Shown here piece after piece: positions 24,925 through 31,044 of a DNA stretch of 31,044 nt. Each line of letters opens with the position of its first letter. Positions within the stretch are counted from its first letter, which is position 1. The stretch covers positions 1 to 31,044 of the forward strand of contig JAICQE010000026.1 in the NCBI GenBank assembly GCA_025938035.1, given 5' to 3'. Position numbers and translations under genes: made by a program. Origin of the DNA: Vicinamibacteria bacterium. Lineage in GTDB: Bacteria > Acidobacteriota > Vicinamibacteria > Vicinamibacterales > UBA2999. Below the pieces are notes generated by a model. It had not been told where the DNA came from. It saw only the letters and a list, made by a program, of their open reading frames with translations, and did no database searches.

Positions 24925-25766
24925 TGGCCCTGCAAACACGGACCGACCCACAGGCCGCTGTTCTCGATGCCGATCAGCCGGCGATCGTGCTGGAGCACGT
25001 GAACCTGGCGTTCGACCAGAAAGTGATTCTTCGCGACATCAGCTTCTCGCTGCTGCCAGGCCACACGAAGATCATCCTCGGGGCGAGCGGATCGGGAAAA
25101 TCGACGATCCTGAAGCTGATCCTCGGTCTCCTGAAGCCGGACGGCGGACGCATCTACGTCAACGGCGAGCGGATCGATACGATGAGCGAGCGCCGACTGA
25201 TGACCGTTCGCGCCGACCTGGGCATGGTGTTCCAGGAGGGCGCGCTCTTCGATTCGCTCACCGTCGCCGAGAACGTTGGCTACAAGCTGTACGAGGAAAC
25301 GGATCTCCCGCTCGACGAGGTGCGGAAGCGGGTCGAAGAAGTACTGGGTTTCGTGCGGCTGGGGGAGTTCATCGACCGGCGTCCGTCGGCGCTGTCGGGC
25401 GGCCAGCGTCGGCGCGTCGCCATCGCGCGGGCGATGGCGGCCAAGCCCGGGATTCTCCTCTACGACGAGGCGACAACCGGCCTCGATCCGATCACCGCCA
25501 CGACGATCGACGAAGAGATGGTCAAGCTGCGCGACCTCGAAGGCGTCAGCTCGATTATCGTGACCCATCAGCTGCGCGACGCGTTCTTCGTCGCGGAGCA
25601 CGAAGCGATCCGCGAACGGGACGGATTCCGCGTCGCCCGCGCCGACGCGGCGAAAGCCGACGAAGCGGAGTTCATCATGCTGCGCGACGGCGTCATCGCC
25701 TTCGAAGGCAACGCGGCGGAACTCCGCGCCTCGCACGACGAGTACATCCGGACGTTCCTTTCATGA
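24924..25766 (+). CDS. mlaF: MCE/Mla-type ABC transporter ATPase with a C-terminal insertion
   Basis: A 280-residue ABC ATPase that powers the lipid transporter. Walker A GASGSGKST at 53-61, Q-loop Gln104 in VFQEGALFDS (the MlaF-type sequence), signature LSGGQ at 157-161, Walker B ILLYDEA at 177-183, and the H-loop His215. All catalytic residues are present. Between the H-loop and the last strand (IMLRDGVIAFEG) it has about 24 extra residues (226-249), rich in Arg, Ala, Asp and Glu, where most MlaF proteins go directly from the Ala-Asp-Arg segment to the strand. ATG 24924 overlaps the permease stop; its TGA overlaps an unused out-of-frame ATG. Confidence 0.93.
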   Translation: MALQTRTDPQAAVLDADQPAIVLEHVNLAFDQKVILRDISFSLLPGHTKIILGASGSGKSTILKLILGLLKPDGGRIYVNGERIDTMSERRLMTVRADLGMVFQEGALFDSLTVAENVGYKLYEETDLPLDEVRKRVEEVLGFVRLGEFIDRRPSALSGGQRRRVAIARAMAAKPGILLYDEATTGLDPITATTIDEEMVKLRDLEGVSSIIVTHQLRDAFFVAEHEAIRERDGFRVARADAAKADEAEFIMLRDGVIAFEGNAAELRASHDEYIRTFLS

Positions 25767-25781
25767 ACACACAGGTCATCT

Positions 25782-26822
25782 ATGCCACGCACACGATCAC
25801 TCGGCTGGGCTGAACTGAAAGTCGGCCTCATCTCCATATTCGCGATCGTCATGACGCTCGTCCTGATCTTTCTGCTCAGCGGCGAGGGCGGATTTTCCTG
25901 GCAGCAATACGGCCTGAAGACGACCTTCGACAACATCGCCGGCCTGAAGCCGGGAGCGCCGGTGCGCGTGGCCGGCGTCGAAATCGGGTCGGTCGAGGAC
26001 GCCGAATTCAGGGGCAACCGCGTCGAGGTTGCGATGAAGGTGAATGAGGACTACCGCCATCTCATCACCAGCGAATCCGTCGCGTCGCTCGGGTCGGTGT
26101 CGCTCCTCGGCGAGGCGGCCGTTGACATTACGGCTGCCGGCGGCGGTTCGCCGATCCCCGAGTGGGGATACGTCAAATCAGGTCCCGCCGTCGGCTCGCT
26201 CACCGACGTCGCGACGCAGGCGACGGAAGGGATCGAGGAGCTGACAGCCGTCCTCGCCGATATTCGCGCCGGACGCGGCACAATCGGTCAGCTGGTGACG
26301 AACGACTCACTGTACCGCGAGCTCAATAATCTCGTGGCCGCCGCGGAGGAGGTGGCACGGAACGTCAGTTCAGGCCGGGGAACCATCGGCCGGCTGGCGA
26401 ACAACCCGGCGGCCGCGCAGGCGCTCGAAGCGACGATGCAGAACCTCCAGGAGGTGACGGCGCGCATCCGTGCAGGCGAGGGCAGTATCGGGAAGTTCCT
26501 GACCGACGATTCGCTCAGCCGCAACCTCACGTCGATGGCCACCAACGTGGACGCGATCACCGGCCGCCTGAGCAAAGGGCAGGGGACCGCGGGCGCACTG
26601 CTCAACGAGCGGGAGTTGTACGACCGGATGAACTCGATGATGAGCCGGATGGATCAGGTCACCGCGGCGCTGCAGAAAGGCGAAGGGACGGCCGGGCAGC
26701 TGCTCCACGACAAGCAGTTGTATGAGAACATGAACGCAACCATGGCTGAGTTGCGCAAGCTGATTGCCGCAATCTCGGCCGATCCGAAGCGATACCTGAA
26801 TGTGAAGGTCAGCATCTTCTGA
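25782..26822 (+). CDS. mlaD: MCE-domain lipid-binding protein with five 34-residue repeats
   Basis: A 346-residue inner-membrane-anchored MlaD-type protein. One transmembrane helix lies at about 14-33 and the MCE beta-barrel at about 44-118 (TTFDNIAGLKPGAPVRVAGV; GSVSLLGEAAVDI). The rest is repetitive: GRGTIG at 164, GRGTIG at 198, GEGSIG at 232, GQGTAG at 266 and GEGTAG at 300. The glycine motifs are exactly 34 residues apart, each followed by a short L-x-N/D-x-x-LY-like segment and a helix. The C-terminus (ADPKRYLNVKVSIF) is typical of this subfamily. MCE proteins form hexameric lipid channels; the repeats probably build a periplasmic helical extension. It follows the ATPase by 15 bp. Confidence 0.93.
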   Translation: MPRTRSLGWAELKVGLISIFAIVMTLVLIFLLSGEGGFSWQQYGLKTTFDNIAGLKPGAPVRVAGVEIGSVEDAEFRGNRVEVAMKVNEDYRHLITSESVASLGSVSLLGEAAVDITAAGGGSPIPEWGYVKSGPAVGSLTDVATQATEGIEELTAVLADIRAGRGTIGQLVTNDSLYRELNNLVAAAEEVARNVSSGRGTIGRLANNPAAAQALEATMQNLQEVTARIRAGEGSIGKFLTDDSLSRNLTSMATNVDAITGRLSKGQGTAGALLNERELYDRMNSMMSRMDQVTAALQKGEGTAGQLLHDKQLYENMNATMAELRKLIAAISADPKRYLNVKVSIF

Positions 26823-26830
26823 GGTCGCCC

Positions 26831-27109
26831 ATGTCACATCAGAACCAGGGAATCGGCAGCGGGACCGCGCTGCTCGCGTTTGTCGCCGGGGCCGCCGTCG
26901 GCGCCGCGGTCGCGCTGCTCTTTGCGCCGGCGGCCGGCACCGAGACCCGCGCCTACGTCAACCGCCGCGCCCGCGAGGCACGCGACCGCGCGACACACGC
27001 GGCGGAGCACGGCCGGGAGATCTTCAACCGGCAGCGCGAGAACATCACGACGGCGTTCGATCGCGCGCGCGAGGCGCAGCGCCACGGGGACGGGGAACAG
27101 GAAGCGTGA
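26831..27109 (+). CDS. Small YtxH-like membrane-anchored protein
   Basis: A 92-residue protein with a glycine/alanine-rich membrane segment (about 13-33: LAFVAGAAVGAAVALLFAP). The following AGTETRAYV is the usual YtxH junction. The rest is a highly charged, Arg-rich helix likely to be a coiled coil. It begins 8 bp after the MCE gene and overlaps the next gene by four bases (GTGA), so it belongs to the transport operon. YtxH-family function is not established; a structural or stress-related envelope role is only inference. Confidence 0.8.
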   Translation: MSHQNQGIGSGTALLAFVAGAAVGAAVALLFAPAAGTETRAYVNRRAREARDRATHAAEHGREIFNRQRENITTAFDRAREAQRHGDGEQEA

Positions 27110-27525
27110 GCGACGTTTTCCTCGGGGTCATCGCGGCAGCGGTCGCGGTGATGGCGATCATCCAGGTGGCGGCAATCGTCGTCGCGATGCGCGCCGCGCG
27201 GCGGGTCGGCGATGCCGTGTCCCGGCTCGAGACCGATGTGCGTCCGATTGTCGCCAACCTGAAGTCCATGTCCGCAGACGCGGCCCGCGCGGCCAATATC
27301 GCGTCCGAGCAGGCACAACGGGCCGAACAGCTGATCGGCGACCTGACCAGCCGCGTCAACGACACCGTGGCGGCCGTCGAAGCCACCGTCGCCAGGCCCG
27401 TCCGTGAGGTTTACGCGATGCTGCAGGGCCTCGTTGGAGCCGTGGCTGCATTTCGCGAGGGTTCCCGTGCCCCCGTCCGCCAGGGCGCCGGTTCGGAAGA
27501 GGAAGATTCCCTGTTCATCGGTTGA
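27106..27525 (+). CDS. Small membrane-anchored helical protein (DUF948-like)
   Basis: A 139-residue protein starting at GTG within the stop of the YtxH-like gene. One N-terminal transmembrane helix (about 5-28) is followed by a long helix/coiled coil (VGDAVSRLETDVRPIVANL, ASEQAQRAEQLI, RVNDTVAAVEATV) and an acidic tail. The pattern resembles DUF948/YoxC proteins, which often accompany YtxH proteins. Function unknown. It is the last gene of the uvrB-MCE run; no clear terminator follows. Confidence 0.75.
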   Translation: MSDVFLGVIAAAVAVMAIIQVAAIVVAMRAARRVGDAVSRLETDVRPIVANLKSMSADAARAANIASEQAQRAEQLIGDLTSRVNDTVAAVEATVARPVREVYAMLQGLVGAVAAFREGSRAPVRQGAGSEEEDSLFIG

Positions 27526-27581
27526 ACGGATGATTGACGGCGTCCTCCGGCGGTGATACAAGTCGGCTCCTCGCGTCACGA

Positions 27582-27587
27582 AGGAGG
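27582..27587 (+). promoter_or_regulatory. Shine-Dalgarno AGGAGG selecting a TTG start
   Basis: AGGAGG ends 5 nt before TTG 27593, which begins the signal peptide. There is no ATG or GTG in frame nearby that would include the signal peptide, so the ribosome site decides the unusual start codon. Confidence 0.7.
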
Positions 27588-27592
27588 GGACC

Positions 27593-28135
27593 TTGAATAC
27601 CGCAGCCCGCACCATCGGCATCTCGGTGCTTTTCGCCCTTTTTCTGGGCCCTGCTGTGTCCTTCGCACAGGACTCGAAATCTGCGCCGCTCGCCGCGGAG
27701 CTGTGCAAGCTTCTCGACGAACGGAAACTCGATAGCGTTGCGGCGCGCCAGGCCGGCGACCAGTACGTCGGCGCCCTGTACTTTGCCGGGACGCAGCTGC
27801 TCGTCGTGCGTGGCAAGTTCGGCAGTGCCGCGCGCATGGACGACCTGCTCGGGAAGAAGGAATACCGGGAGGTCTATATGGACCTGAGCGGCGCATCCGA
27901 TCTGAAGACGCGCGCCTTCATCATGGACCTTGGCGCCAACGGACTGCGCTTCAAGCGTGAGGACAACCAGCCGTTCGATACCGCCGATCTCGGCGGCAAG
28001 AACTACCAGTTCGACGGCGAGTGGGGCCGGGCGAAGATGTCCGAAGACGAATACAAGAAGACCTTTGCGGCGACCGACGAGGACTACGCGCAGATGCTGC
28101 AGGCCCTCATCGCCACGCTGAAGAAGCCCTCGTAG
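27593..28135 (+). CDS. Small exported protein of unknown function
   Basis: A 180-residue protein starting at TTG behind a strong AGGAGG. The signal peptide is about 1-25 (LFALFLGPAVSFAQD). The mature part is a mixed alpha/beta domain with motifs such as LLDERKLDSVAAR, QYVGALYFAGTQLLVV, GKKEYREVYMDLSGA and MDLGANGLRF. I do not recognise a named family. A TGATACAAG sequence at 27552-27560 may be its promoter. A strong terminator follows, so it is probably transcribed alone. Confidence 0.75.
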   Translation: MNTAARTIGISVLFALFLGPAVSFAQDSKSAPLAAELCKLLDERKLDSVAARQAGDQYVGALYFAGTQLLVVRGKFGSAARMDDLLGKKEYREVYMDLSGASDLKTRAFIMDLGANGLRFKREDNQPFDTADLGGKNYQFDGEWGRAKMSEDEYKKTFAATDEDYAQMLQALIATLKKPS

Positions 28136-28163
28136 CCGGCGCCTCGCGCCACTGTACGAGGCA

Positions 28164-28195
28164 AAAGGGGGCAGCCCGTACAGGCTGCCCTCTTT
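28164..28195 (+). terminator. Rho-independent terminator
   Basis: GGGCAGCC (28169-28176) and GGCTGCCC (28183-28190) form an 8-bp stem with loop CGTACA. Outer AAAGG/TCTTT pairing extends it to about 13 bp. It is followed by T-rich TCTTTGTGTG. It ends transcription of the gene at 27593-28135. Confidence 0.8.
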
Positions 28196-28210
28196 GTGTG
28201 TACGCCCGTT

Positions 28211-28233
28211 GTAGTGTCCGCCTTCGGGCGGAC
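28211..28233. repeat. GTCCGCC palindromic repeat, copy 1 (TTCG loop)
   Basis: GTAGT followed by GTCCGCC-TTCG-GGCGGAC (stem 28216-28233), a 7-bp perfect stem with a TTCG tetraloop. It is nearly identical to the inverted copy at 29645-29667. It sits between the terminator at 28164-28195 and the ribosome site of the cyclase gene. Confidence 0.75.
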
Positions 28234-28247
28234 GTGGAGGGTTATCG

Positions 28248-29174
28248 ATGCGCCGTTCGCTCGTCTTCACGCTCGTGGTGGTGTTCGTGGCCTGCTCCAG
28301 CGTGGCCCAGGACAACTGGTATCCGTCGCAGTGGGGCGCCGACGACCAGCGCGGCGCCGCCAACCGCGTCACGCCGGCCAAAGTCCTCGAGGCAAAGAAC
28401 CTGATTACCCGGGGTCAGACGTATCAGATGGGCCGCGTCTACGAGGCGGCCATGCCGATGTTCGGCACGCGGCACTTCAGCCTTCGGATCCCGAAAGTGT
28501 TCGGCCCGACGGGAACGAACGAAGCCGTGTATCACGACGAGGTCGTCAGCGGCGAGATCGGCCAGGTGGGGACGCAGTTCGACGGGCTGGGCCACATCGG
28601 CATCGGCGATCTTTTCTACAACGGCAACCGTGGGAGCGAGTTTGCCAAGGCCGAAGGCCTTGCGAAGCTCGGGATCGAAAACGTCGGCGCGCTCGCGACG
28701 CGCGGAGTGCTGATCGACGTTGCCGCGTACAAGGGGCAGGCGATGCTCGCCGGCGGCTACGAGATCACGCGGGCGGACGTTGAAGGTGCGCTGAAGCGGC
28801 AGAACACGGTGGCCCGCTCCGGCGACGCGGTGTTCGTTCATACCGGCTGGGGCTCGCTGTGGGTGAAGGACAACGCCCGTTACACGGCCAACGCCCCTGG
28901 GATCGGGGTCGGGGCCGCGCAGTATCTCGTCGAGCGTGAGGTCGTGCTGGTCGGCGCGGACACGTGGGCGGTCGAAGTCGTCCCCAATCCCGATGCCTCG
29001 CTCGCGTTTCCCGTTCACCAGTTGTTCCTGCCGCGGAACGGGATTTATATCTTCGAAAACCTGGCGACCGAGGATCTGGCGCGCGACGGCGCCTACGAGT
29101 TCGCGTTCTTTTTCGCGCCGCTGCGTTTGAAGGGGGCGACCGGATCGCCAGGAAACCCTCTGGCGATCCGGTAG
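28248..29174 (+). CDS. Exported cyclase-family (kynurenine formamidase-like) hydrolase
   Basis: A 308-residue protein of the cyclase family (PF04199-like fold), metal-dependent hydrolases related to kynurenine formamidase. The metal-site motif appears as GTQFDGLGH at 108-116, the Gln variant of the classic G-T-H-x-D-x-x-x-H motif and common in the longer branch of the family. The second region FVHTGWG and the acidic VGADTWAVE are also present. Residues 1-20 are a signal sequence; Cys16 gives a weak lipobox (FVAC), so a lipoprotein is possible. GGAGGG precedes the ATG. The last codons lie inside a perfect 13-bp inverted repeat. Substrate unknown. Confidence 0.87.
   Translation: MRRSLVFTLVVVFVACSSVAQDNWYPSQWGADDQRGAANRVTPAKVLEAKNLITRGQTYQMGRVYEAAMPMFGTRHFSLRIPKVFGPTGTNEAVYHDEVVSGEIGQVGTQFDGLGHIGIGDLFYNGNRGSEFAKAEGLAKLGIENVGALATRGVLIDVAAYKGQAMLAGGYEITRADVEGALKRQNTVARSGDAVFVHTGWGSLWVKDNARYTANAPGIGVGAAQYLVEREVVLVGADTWAVEVVPNPDASLAFPVHQLFLPRNGIYIFENLATEDLARDGAYEFAFFFAPLRLKGATGSPGNPLAIR
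29139..29172 (+). terminator. Terminator hairpin embedded in the end of the cyclase gene
   Basis: ACCGGATCGCCAG (29139-29151) pairs perfectly with CTGGCGATCCGGT (29160-29172), a 13-bp stem with an 8-nt loop. It ends in the stop codon TAG. T-rich sequence follows (ATTTCTCTTTCTT at 29181-29193), though it begins 8 nt after the stem. It lies at the convergent junction with the gene at 29179-29556. Confidence 0.55.
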
Positions 29175-29178
29175 AGGT

Positions 29179-29556
29179 CTATTTCTCTTTCTTGACGACG
29201 AACTCGAGGGCCATGCCGGCGACGTCGGCGGTCATTTTCATCTCGGTCGGGCTAACCACGCCGGTGTAGGCGATATCGATCGCCATGCCGCCGAAGTCCA
29301 GGGACACGCCGAAGGTGACCTTGTCGCCGTCGATCTTGCCGTCCTTGATGTTGATGGACATGCCGTCGGGGCTCTGCGTCGTTCCGGTCAGCGTCGTGCC
29401 GTCCGCCTTGAACTCGAACGCGACGGGGAAGTCTCCACCGGGCGTCGAGATGGTCCCGGCCCACTTGCCGTCCACATCGGCGGCGAAGGCAGGCGCCGCG
29501 ACCAGGGATAGTGCGAGGACGAGGGCAGTGGTGATCGTTCTGGCGAGGGAAGGCAT
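29179..29556 (-). CDS. Small exported beta-rich protein of unknown function
   Basis: A 125-residue protein with a signal peptide (about 1-25, APAFAAD). The short mature domain is made of alternating beta strands (VDGKWAGTI, FPVAFEFKADGTTLTGTT, INIKDGKIDGDKVTFGVSL, then MAIDIAYTGVVS and KMTADVAGM). The DGKWxG opening and repeated strand-turn-strand pattern resemble small lipocalin-like or beta-barrel domains seen repeatedly in Acidobacteria. A good AAGGAGA sits 4 nt before the ATG. The function is unknown. Confidence 0.78.
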   Translation of the reverse strand: MPSLARTITTALVLALSLVAAPAFAADVDGKWAGTISTPGGDFPVAFEFKADGTTLTGTTQSPDGMSINIKDGKIDGDKVTFGVSLDFGGMAIDIAYTGVVSPTEMKMTADVAGMALEFVVKKEK

Positions 29557-29606
29557 GTTGTCTCCTTGACTCAGCGTCTGTGTCGCGGTTTCCGAGGCGC
29601 GGTCTC

Positions 29607-29635
29607 TTGGTCGAGCGTCGTTGTCGAGTTACACT
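29607..29635 (+). promoter_or_regulatory. Possible tRNA promoter
   Basis: TTGGTC (29607-29612) and TACACT (29630-29635) are 17 bp apart. The match to the -35 consensus is modest (three of six), to -10 four of six. The predicted transcription start is about 35 nt before the tRNA, upstream of the palindrome at 29645-29662. Confidence 0.35.
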
Positions 29636-29644
29636 CACATTTCG

Positions 29645-29667
29645 GTCCGCCTGAAGGCGGACACTAC
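29645..29667. repeat. GTCCGCC palindromic repeat, copy 2 (TGAA loop)
   Basis: GTCCGCC-TGAA-GGCGGAC (29645-29662) followed by ACTAC. Its reverse complement differs at one base from copy 1 at 28211-28233 over the 23 bases. It ends 9 nt before the tRNA. Confidence 0.75.
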
Positions 29668-29676
29668 GTATCGGTC

Positions 29677-29751
29677 GGGCGCGTGGCTCAGCGGTAGAGC
29701 ATCCGCTTCACACGCGGGGGGTCGGTGGTTCGATTCCACCCGCGCCCACCA
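29677..29751 (+). tRNA. tRNA-Val (anticodon CAC)
   Basis: A complete 75-nt cloverleaf. Acceptor GGGCGCG (29677-29683) pairs with CGCGCCC (29741-29747). The D arm is GCTCAGCGGTAGAGC. The anticodon loop is TTCACAC with anticodon CAC at 29709-29711. The T arm is GGTGG-TTCGATT-CCACC, then discriminator A and an encoded CCA. The anticodon stem TCCGC/GCGGG contains one T-G wobble. It decodes GUG valine codons. Confidence 0.95.
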
Positions 29752-29816
29752 CTCGACTCGGGCGCTTTGTGCCCTCGCTCGTGGCAAGCCACGGCGTAGG
29801 GCGTCCGAGTCGAGTG
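29750..29816 (+). repeat. Long inverted repeat directly after (and overlapping the CCA of) the tRNA
   Basis: CACTCGACTCGGGCG (29750-29764) pairs with CGTCCGAGTCGAGTG (29802-29816), 15 bp with one G-T wobble. Inside, GCCCT (29771-29775) pairs with AGGGC (29798-29802) and GTGGC (29781-29785) with GCCAC (29788-29792), giving a nested structure. The next 34 bases (29817-29850) form a weaker CCCT...AGGG inverted repeat with GAGCGAGCGG/CCGCGAGTCGA arms. No gene is seen between the tRNA and 29899. Confidence 0.65.
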
Positions 29817-29898
29817 CCCTGAGCGAGCGGGGATGCCGCGAGTCGAAGGGCAACCCGCCCCGTCAATCCCCGGAACCCTGTAAAAGCTGTCTCGTACG

Positions 29899-31044
29899 CT
29901 ACGGATTTCCGGCGGGGGTTGTTCCTGATTTCACCCGCCGCAGCGCCTCTAAGGATAAGGCTTCTTTCTTGTCCGCGATCCACAGAATCGACATCTTCCC
30001 GCTGCGGAGCGCATTGGCGCGGAGGGTCCAGCTTTCGTTCCGCAGCGTCAGGTATTCCTCCGCAGCGGTAATCATCGGGAGCTGATCTTTCGGGACCATG
30101 TTGCGGTCCACCGCGGCGAGCCGCCCGGCGACGTAGTCGAGTTCCGGCAGGATCACGCGGTCGATGACGACCGCGAGTGCCTTGTCCGTCATGCGCCCGT
30201 CGGTGAAGTCCTGGAGCGCCTCTTTGAAGGCCTGTGCGGTCTGCGTCTCGGTCTCGAGGACGACCTCGATGTCCCGGCGGGCATCGGTGATGCCCTTCAG
30301 CGGTACGGCGGTCACAATCGCCACGCACGACATCGTGGCCACGGTCGCCGCCATGCGGATGGCGGGAGTCCGACGCGTGTTGACGCCGCGGGAGACGGTC
30401 AGGCCGGCAAAAAGACCGCTGGCGAAGCCGACCACCACGACGGCGGCGGCGCCGGTCAGCCAGGAATAGGCCACGAACAGGCCACCACAGACCGCCAGCA
30501 GCTTGATGGTAATGAGCGGCAGCACCAGCCGCGGGCGCTGGCTGATCCCGAACAACAGCACGGCCATCATGAACGCGTAGACGCCGGCGACGGCGCCGGC
30601 CGCTCCGGCGGTCACCGCCACCGGAAACGCAGACAGCATGAACAGGCTGGAGAACAGGCCTGCCGTCAGGTAGACCGCCGCGAACGCGGCTGGCCCGACG
30701 ATCCGCTCCAGGATCAGGCCGAGCGGCACGAACGCGAGGAGGCAGACCACCAGGTCGAGGACGCTCGCATGGACGAACAGCGTCGTGAACAGACGCCACC
30801 ATTCACCGTTCGCCGTCCGCGGGCCGAAGTTCGCGCCCCACGAAACCATCGGGTCCGGATCGTTCAGCAGCTGCGGGTGGAAGAACATGCCGAAGAAGAC
30901 GGCGAGATTTGCTACCACGATCAGTGGCGTGACCGGGGCGATCCGTGTGCGGGCGCGCAGCGTCTGGCGGAATGGCTCGATCTCGCGCCACCAGATCTGA
31001 ACGCGGAACAGCACCTTGTCCACCGCCTTCAGCGCCTTGAGCAG
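29899..31044 (-). CDS. Rhomboid-fold membrane protein lacking catalytic residues (partial at window edge)
   Basis: The frame is open to the end of the window; GTG at 31023 is a possible start (374 residues, numbering used here), but the true start may lie outside. The rhomboid core is recognisable: GANFGP, EWWRLFTTLFVHAS (74-87), LGLILERIVGPAAF and YLTAGLFSSL. The serine motif GASG reads GAAG at 140-143, with Ala142 encoded by GCC at 30600-30598 in place of Ser. The HL..N motif reads VLDLVVCL, and the helix that should carry the catalytic His (about 192-208) has none. A soluble C-terminal region of about 150 residues follows (DIEVVLETETQTAQAF, then VVIDRVILPELDYVAGRL). It is probably an inactive rhomboid-like protein that binds membrane proteins or lipids. 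Confidence 0.78.
   Translation of the reverse strand: MLKALKAVDKVLFRVQIWWREIEPFRQTLRARTRIAPVTPLIVVANLAVFFGMFFHPQLLNDPDPMVSWGANFGPRTANGEWWRLFTTLFVHASVLDLVVCLLAFVPLGLILERIVGPAAFAAVYLTAGLFSSLFMLSAFPVAVTAGAAGAVAGVYAFMMAVLLFGISQRPRLVLPLITIKLLAVCGGLFVAYSWLTGAAAVVVVGFASGLFAGLTVSRGVNTRRTPAIRMAATVATMSCVAIVTAVPLKGITDARRDIEVVLETETQTAQAFKEALQDFTDGRMTDKALAVVIDRVILPELDYVAGRLAAVDRNMVPKDQLPMITAAEEYLTLRNESWTLRANALRSGKMSILWIADKKEALSLEALRRVKSGTTPAGNP

Noticed and set aside
29677..29751. tRNA-Val as an integration (att) site for a mobile element
   Set aside because: No integrase, no duplicated tRNA 3' end and no foreign-looking gene block are seen on either side within the window.
29621..30085. Plus-strand open frame running through the repeat, the tRNA and the end of the rhomboid gene
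   Set aside because: Its beginning is the palindromic repeat read as protein, and it continues through the tRNA and an antisense region.

Overview
The window is high-GC, gene-dense DNA from what looks like an acidobacterium, most likely of the Vicinamibacteria type. This rests on gene families enriched there: a TIGR03435-type secreted protein, a TIGR03436-type VWA protein, a carboxypeptidase-regulatory-domain/TonB-receptor-like outer-membrane protein, and a winged-helix/TolB-like/TPR one-component regulator. Two dispersed intergenic repeats I associate with such genomes are also present: the TTCTTTGTGG ladder, and a GTCCGCC..GGCGGAC palindrome. No phage, integrase, transposase, CRISPR or defence locus is visible; this is chromosomal core and accessory DNA.

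Layout. (1) 16-3424, minus strand: a tightly overlapping operon, SpoU-type RNA methyltransferase -> rarA -> secreted alpha/beta hydrolase. (2) 3455-5253, plus: greA overlapping a membrane-anchored patatin-fold protein whose catalytic serine is glycine. (3) 5254-6500: a decayed stretch with a candidate operator, a frameshifted TIGR03435 gene, a broken small membrane-protein gene and a repeat. (4) argG (minus), then plus-strand M3 dipeptidyl carboxypeptidase and SGNH/GDSL hydrolase. (5) 11558-15702: the outer-membrane receptor-like protein converging on a DHH phosphoesterase, with a GGTTCA-based long hairpin between them. (6) 15770-22118, plus: wHTH-TPR regulator, a three-domain LplT-PlsC-acyl-ACP synthetase fusion, and the VWA protein. 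(7) 22128-27525, plus: uvrB followed by an MCE/Mla lipid-transport cassette (permease, ATPase, substrate-binding protein with five exact 34-residue repeats) and two small membrane-anchored proteins. (8) 27593-31044: two small exported proteins of unknown function, a cyclase-family enzyme, tRNA-Val(CAC) within unusually structured flanks, and a rhomboid-fold protein that lacks the catalytic serine and histidine.

How the genes relate. The common theme is the cell envelope: lipid trafficking (MCE cassette), lysophospholipid re-acylation (Aas-like fusion), outer-membrane and exported proteins, and two membrane proteins that look like dead versions of enzyme families (patatin and rhomboid). Housekeeping genes (greA, rarA, uvrB, argG) are interleaved with these.

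The most general signal concerns gene expression. At least eight genes carry a TANNNT -10-like hexamer only 6-9 nt before the start codon and no Shine-Dalgarno sequence, while genes inside operons or behind longer leaders do have one. This suggests frequent leaderless transcription, with stop codons of upstream genes sometimes embedded in the next promoter. I did not find one clearly new multi-gene system. The best leads are the two pseudoenzymes, the leaderless promoter pattern, the 34-residue MlaD repeats and the structured intergenic repeats.
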